Source of the DNA: Pseudodesulfovibrio alkaliphilus
GTDB lineage: Bacteria > Desulfobacterota > Desulfovibrionia > Desulfovibrionales > Desulfovibrionaceae
Direction of reading: 5' to 3'
DNA: 64,000 nucleotides
NCBI RefSeq assembly: GCF_009729555.1
Contig: NZ_WODC01000001.1
Coordinates: 124,001 to 188,000 of the forward strand
The notes beneath the pieces are model-generated. The model did no database searches and had not been told where the DNA came from. It saw only the letters and a list, made by a program, of their open reading frames with translations. Numbering within the stretch: position 1 is the first letter of the stretch; every line of letters begins with the position of its first letter. This document shows, piece after piece, positions 62,207 to 64,000 of the stretch. The position numbers were made by a program, and so were the translations under genes.

Positions 62207-62356
62207 CTACTTAGTCTCTTTGTGGACAGTGTGCTTCTTGTCCCAGGGACAATACTTGCTCACTTCCAGCCGCCCGGTAGTGTTCTTCTTGTTCTTCTGC
62301 GTAGCGTAGTTTTTACGCTTGCACTCGGTGCACTGCAGCTGAATGTTGATACGCAT
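62207..62356 (-). CDS. rpmG: 50S ribosomal protein L33
   Basis: 49 residues: [49 protein letters not shown]. The C+ zinc knuckle is incomplete: CTEC and one Cys in CPWDKK remain, while the fourth ligand (usually CPxC) is Asp. It is four bases upstream of the following tuf stop region on the same strand. Confidence 0.95.
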   Translation of the reverse strand: MRINIQLQCTECKRKNYATQKNKKNTTGRLEVSKYCPWDKKHTVHKETK

Positions 62357-62359
62357 GGA

Positions 62360-63553
<1,194 letters not shown>

Positions 63554-63626
63554 TTGATCCCCCTAACTGAAAAGGTGTGTAGGTTTTATTACGCTAAAAA
63601 CTCGGTTGACACGGCATGAACCATGG

Positions 63627-63699
63627 AGCCCACGACCGGATTTGAACCGGTGACCTCATCCTTACCAAGGATGTGCTCTACCTGCTGAGCTACGTGGGC
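63627..63699 (-). tRNA. tRNA-Thr (GGT anticodon)
   Basis: 73 bases plus CCA at 63624-63626. Acceptor GCCCACG/CGTGGGC, anticodon stem ATCCT-TGGTAAG-GAT, T-arm GGTTCAAATCC. It is 74 bases upstream of tuf. Confidence 0.96.
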
Positions 63700-63756
63700 G
63701 GCGAACCCACTTTTACCGTAAGGAGATGTGTGGCCATGGAGATGCTAGAGAAATGG

Positions 63757-63830
63757 AGCGGGAAACGGGACTCGAACCCGCAACCCTCAGCTTGGAAGGC
63801 TGATGCTCTAGCCAATTGAGCTATTCCCGC
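63757..63830 (-). tRNA. tRNA-Gly (TCC anticodon)
   Basis: 74 bases plus CCA at 63754-63756. Acceptor GCGGGAA/TTCCCGC, anticodon loop CTTCCAA, T-arm GGGTTCGAGTCCC. Confidence 0.96.
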
Positions 63831-63896
63831 TCACTCTCCGTAGTCCATACAGCAGTCCCAGACCGCCTCCTACAGCGTGGCTTCAAAAAAATTTGG

Positions 63897-63979
63897 TGGT
63901 GGGGGGAGGATTTGAACCTCCGAAGTCGTTCGACGACAGATTTACAGTCTGTTCCCTTTGGCCACTCGGGAACCCCACC
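63897..63979 (-). tRNA. tRNA-Tyr (GTA anticodon)
   Basis: 83-base class II tRNA with a long variable arm, plus CCA at 63894-63896. Acceptor GGTGGGG/CCCCACC, anticodon loop CTGTAAA, T-arm GAGGTTCAAATCCTC. Confidence 0.96.
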
Positions 63980-63990
63980 ATTTTTGTCTT

Positions 63991-64000
63991 TGGAGCTGGC
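63991..64000 (-). tRNA. 3' end of a further tRNA, cut by the window edge
   Basis: TGG at 63991-63993 reads as a CCA end on the minus strand, followed by a discriminator base and GCTGGC, the start of an acceptor stem. The order known from E. coli (thrU-tyrU-glyT-thrT-tufB) predicts a tRNA-Thr. Confidence 0.5.

Overview
The window is GC-rich bacterial chromosome and reads as a deltaproteobacterial sulfate reducer of the Desulfovibrio/Pseudodesulfovibrio type. The evidence is a siroheme-dependent (Ahb) heme cluster around hemB, a futalosine menaquinone cluster, flagellar genes behind a sigma-54 promoter, and C+ (zinc-binding) forms of several ribosomal proteins. No insertion sequence, prophage, CRISPR array or rRNA gene was seen. 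Genes are packed tightly: no gap exceeds 300 bases. The widest gaps are rplL-rpoB (296 bases, with hairpins), 9660-9868 (209 bases, an inverted repeat) and rpsL-rpoC (207 bases, promoter and terminator).

Layout, left to right. (1) 1-5388, flagellar filament: the 3' end of a flagellin gene, its terminator, a -24/-12 promoter, fliD, a long-tailed fliS and two glycosyltransferases that may decorate the filament. (2) 5389-8315, envelope genes of unknown role: a zinc-ribbon/Yip1-like membrane protein, a small partner and an OmpA-type lipoprotein. (3) 8466-14280, heme from siroheme: ahbC, hemB, ahbD, an interposed SGNH-hydrolase gene of different base composition, one siroheme decarboxylase subunit and a small membrane protein. 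(4) 14375-17491: rpe, an Uup-like ABC-F protein and a GNAT acetyltransferase. (5) 17568-21089, minus strand: a two-domain proline-to-glutamate dehydrogenase and its Lrp-type neighbour. (6) 21226-25894: an Mla/MCE lipid-transport operon (STAS-permease, ATPase, MCE protein, lipoprotein), darP and a Cys-rich small protein. (7) 26050-31634: an EamA transporter, then mqnD divergent from tetR-mqnE-mqnC-mqnA, with a perfect inverted repeat at the tetR start region. (8) 31698-32591: a LysR regulator.

(9) 32655-64000, all on the minus strand, is the transcription/translation superregion. In transcription order it runs: a tRNA clipped by the right edge, tRNA-Tyr, tRNA-Gly, tRNA-Thr, tuf, rpmG, tRNA-Trp, secE, nusG, rplK, rplA, rplJ, rplL, rpoB, rpoC, then rpsL, rpsG, fusA, then the S10-spc-alpha series from rpsJ to rplQ with secY and map. 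The order is the classic bacterial one. Promoter-like sites precede rpsL, rpsJ and rpmJ, and hairpins lie in several intercistronic gaps.

Most of the window is ordinary housekeeping DNA. I found no clear new multi-gene system. The candidates worth a second look are the TetR operator over the menaquinone genes, the perfect palindrome in front of the Yip1-like gene, the SGNH insert and the His/Pro/Gly leader of AhbD in the heme cluster, the extended FliS and L17 tails, and the Rossmann-plus-GT2 protein beside the filament genes.
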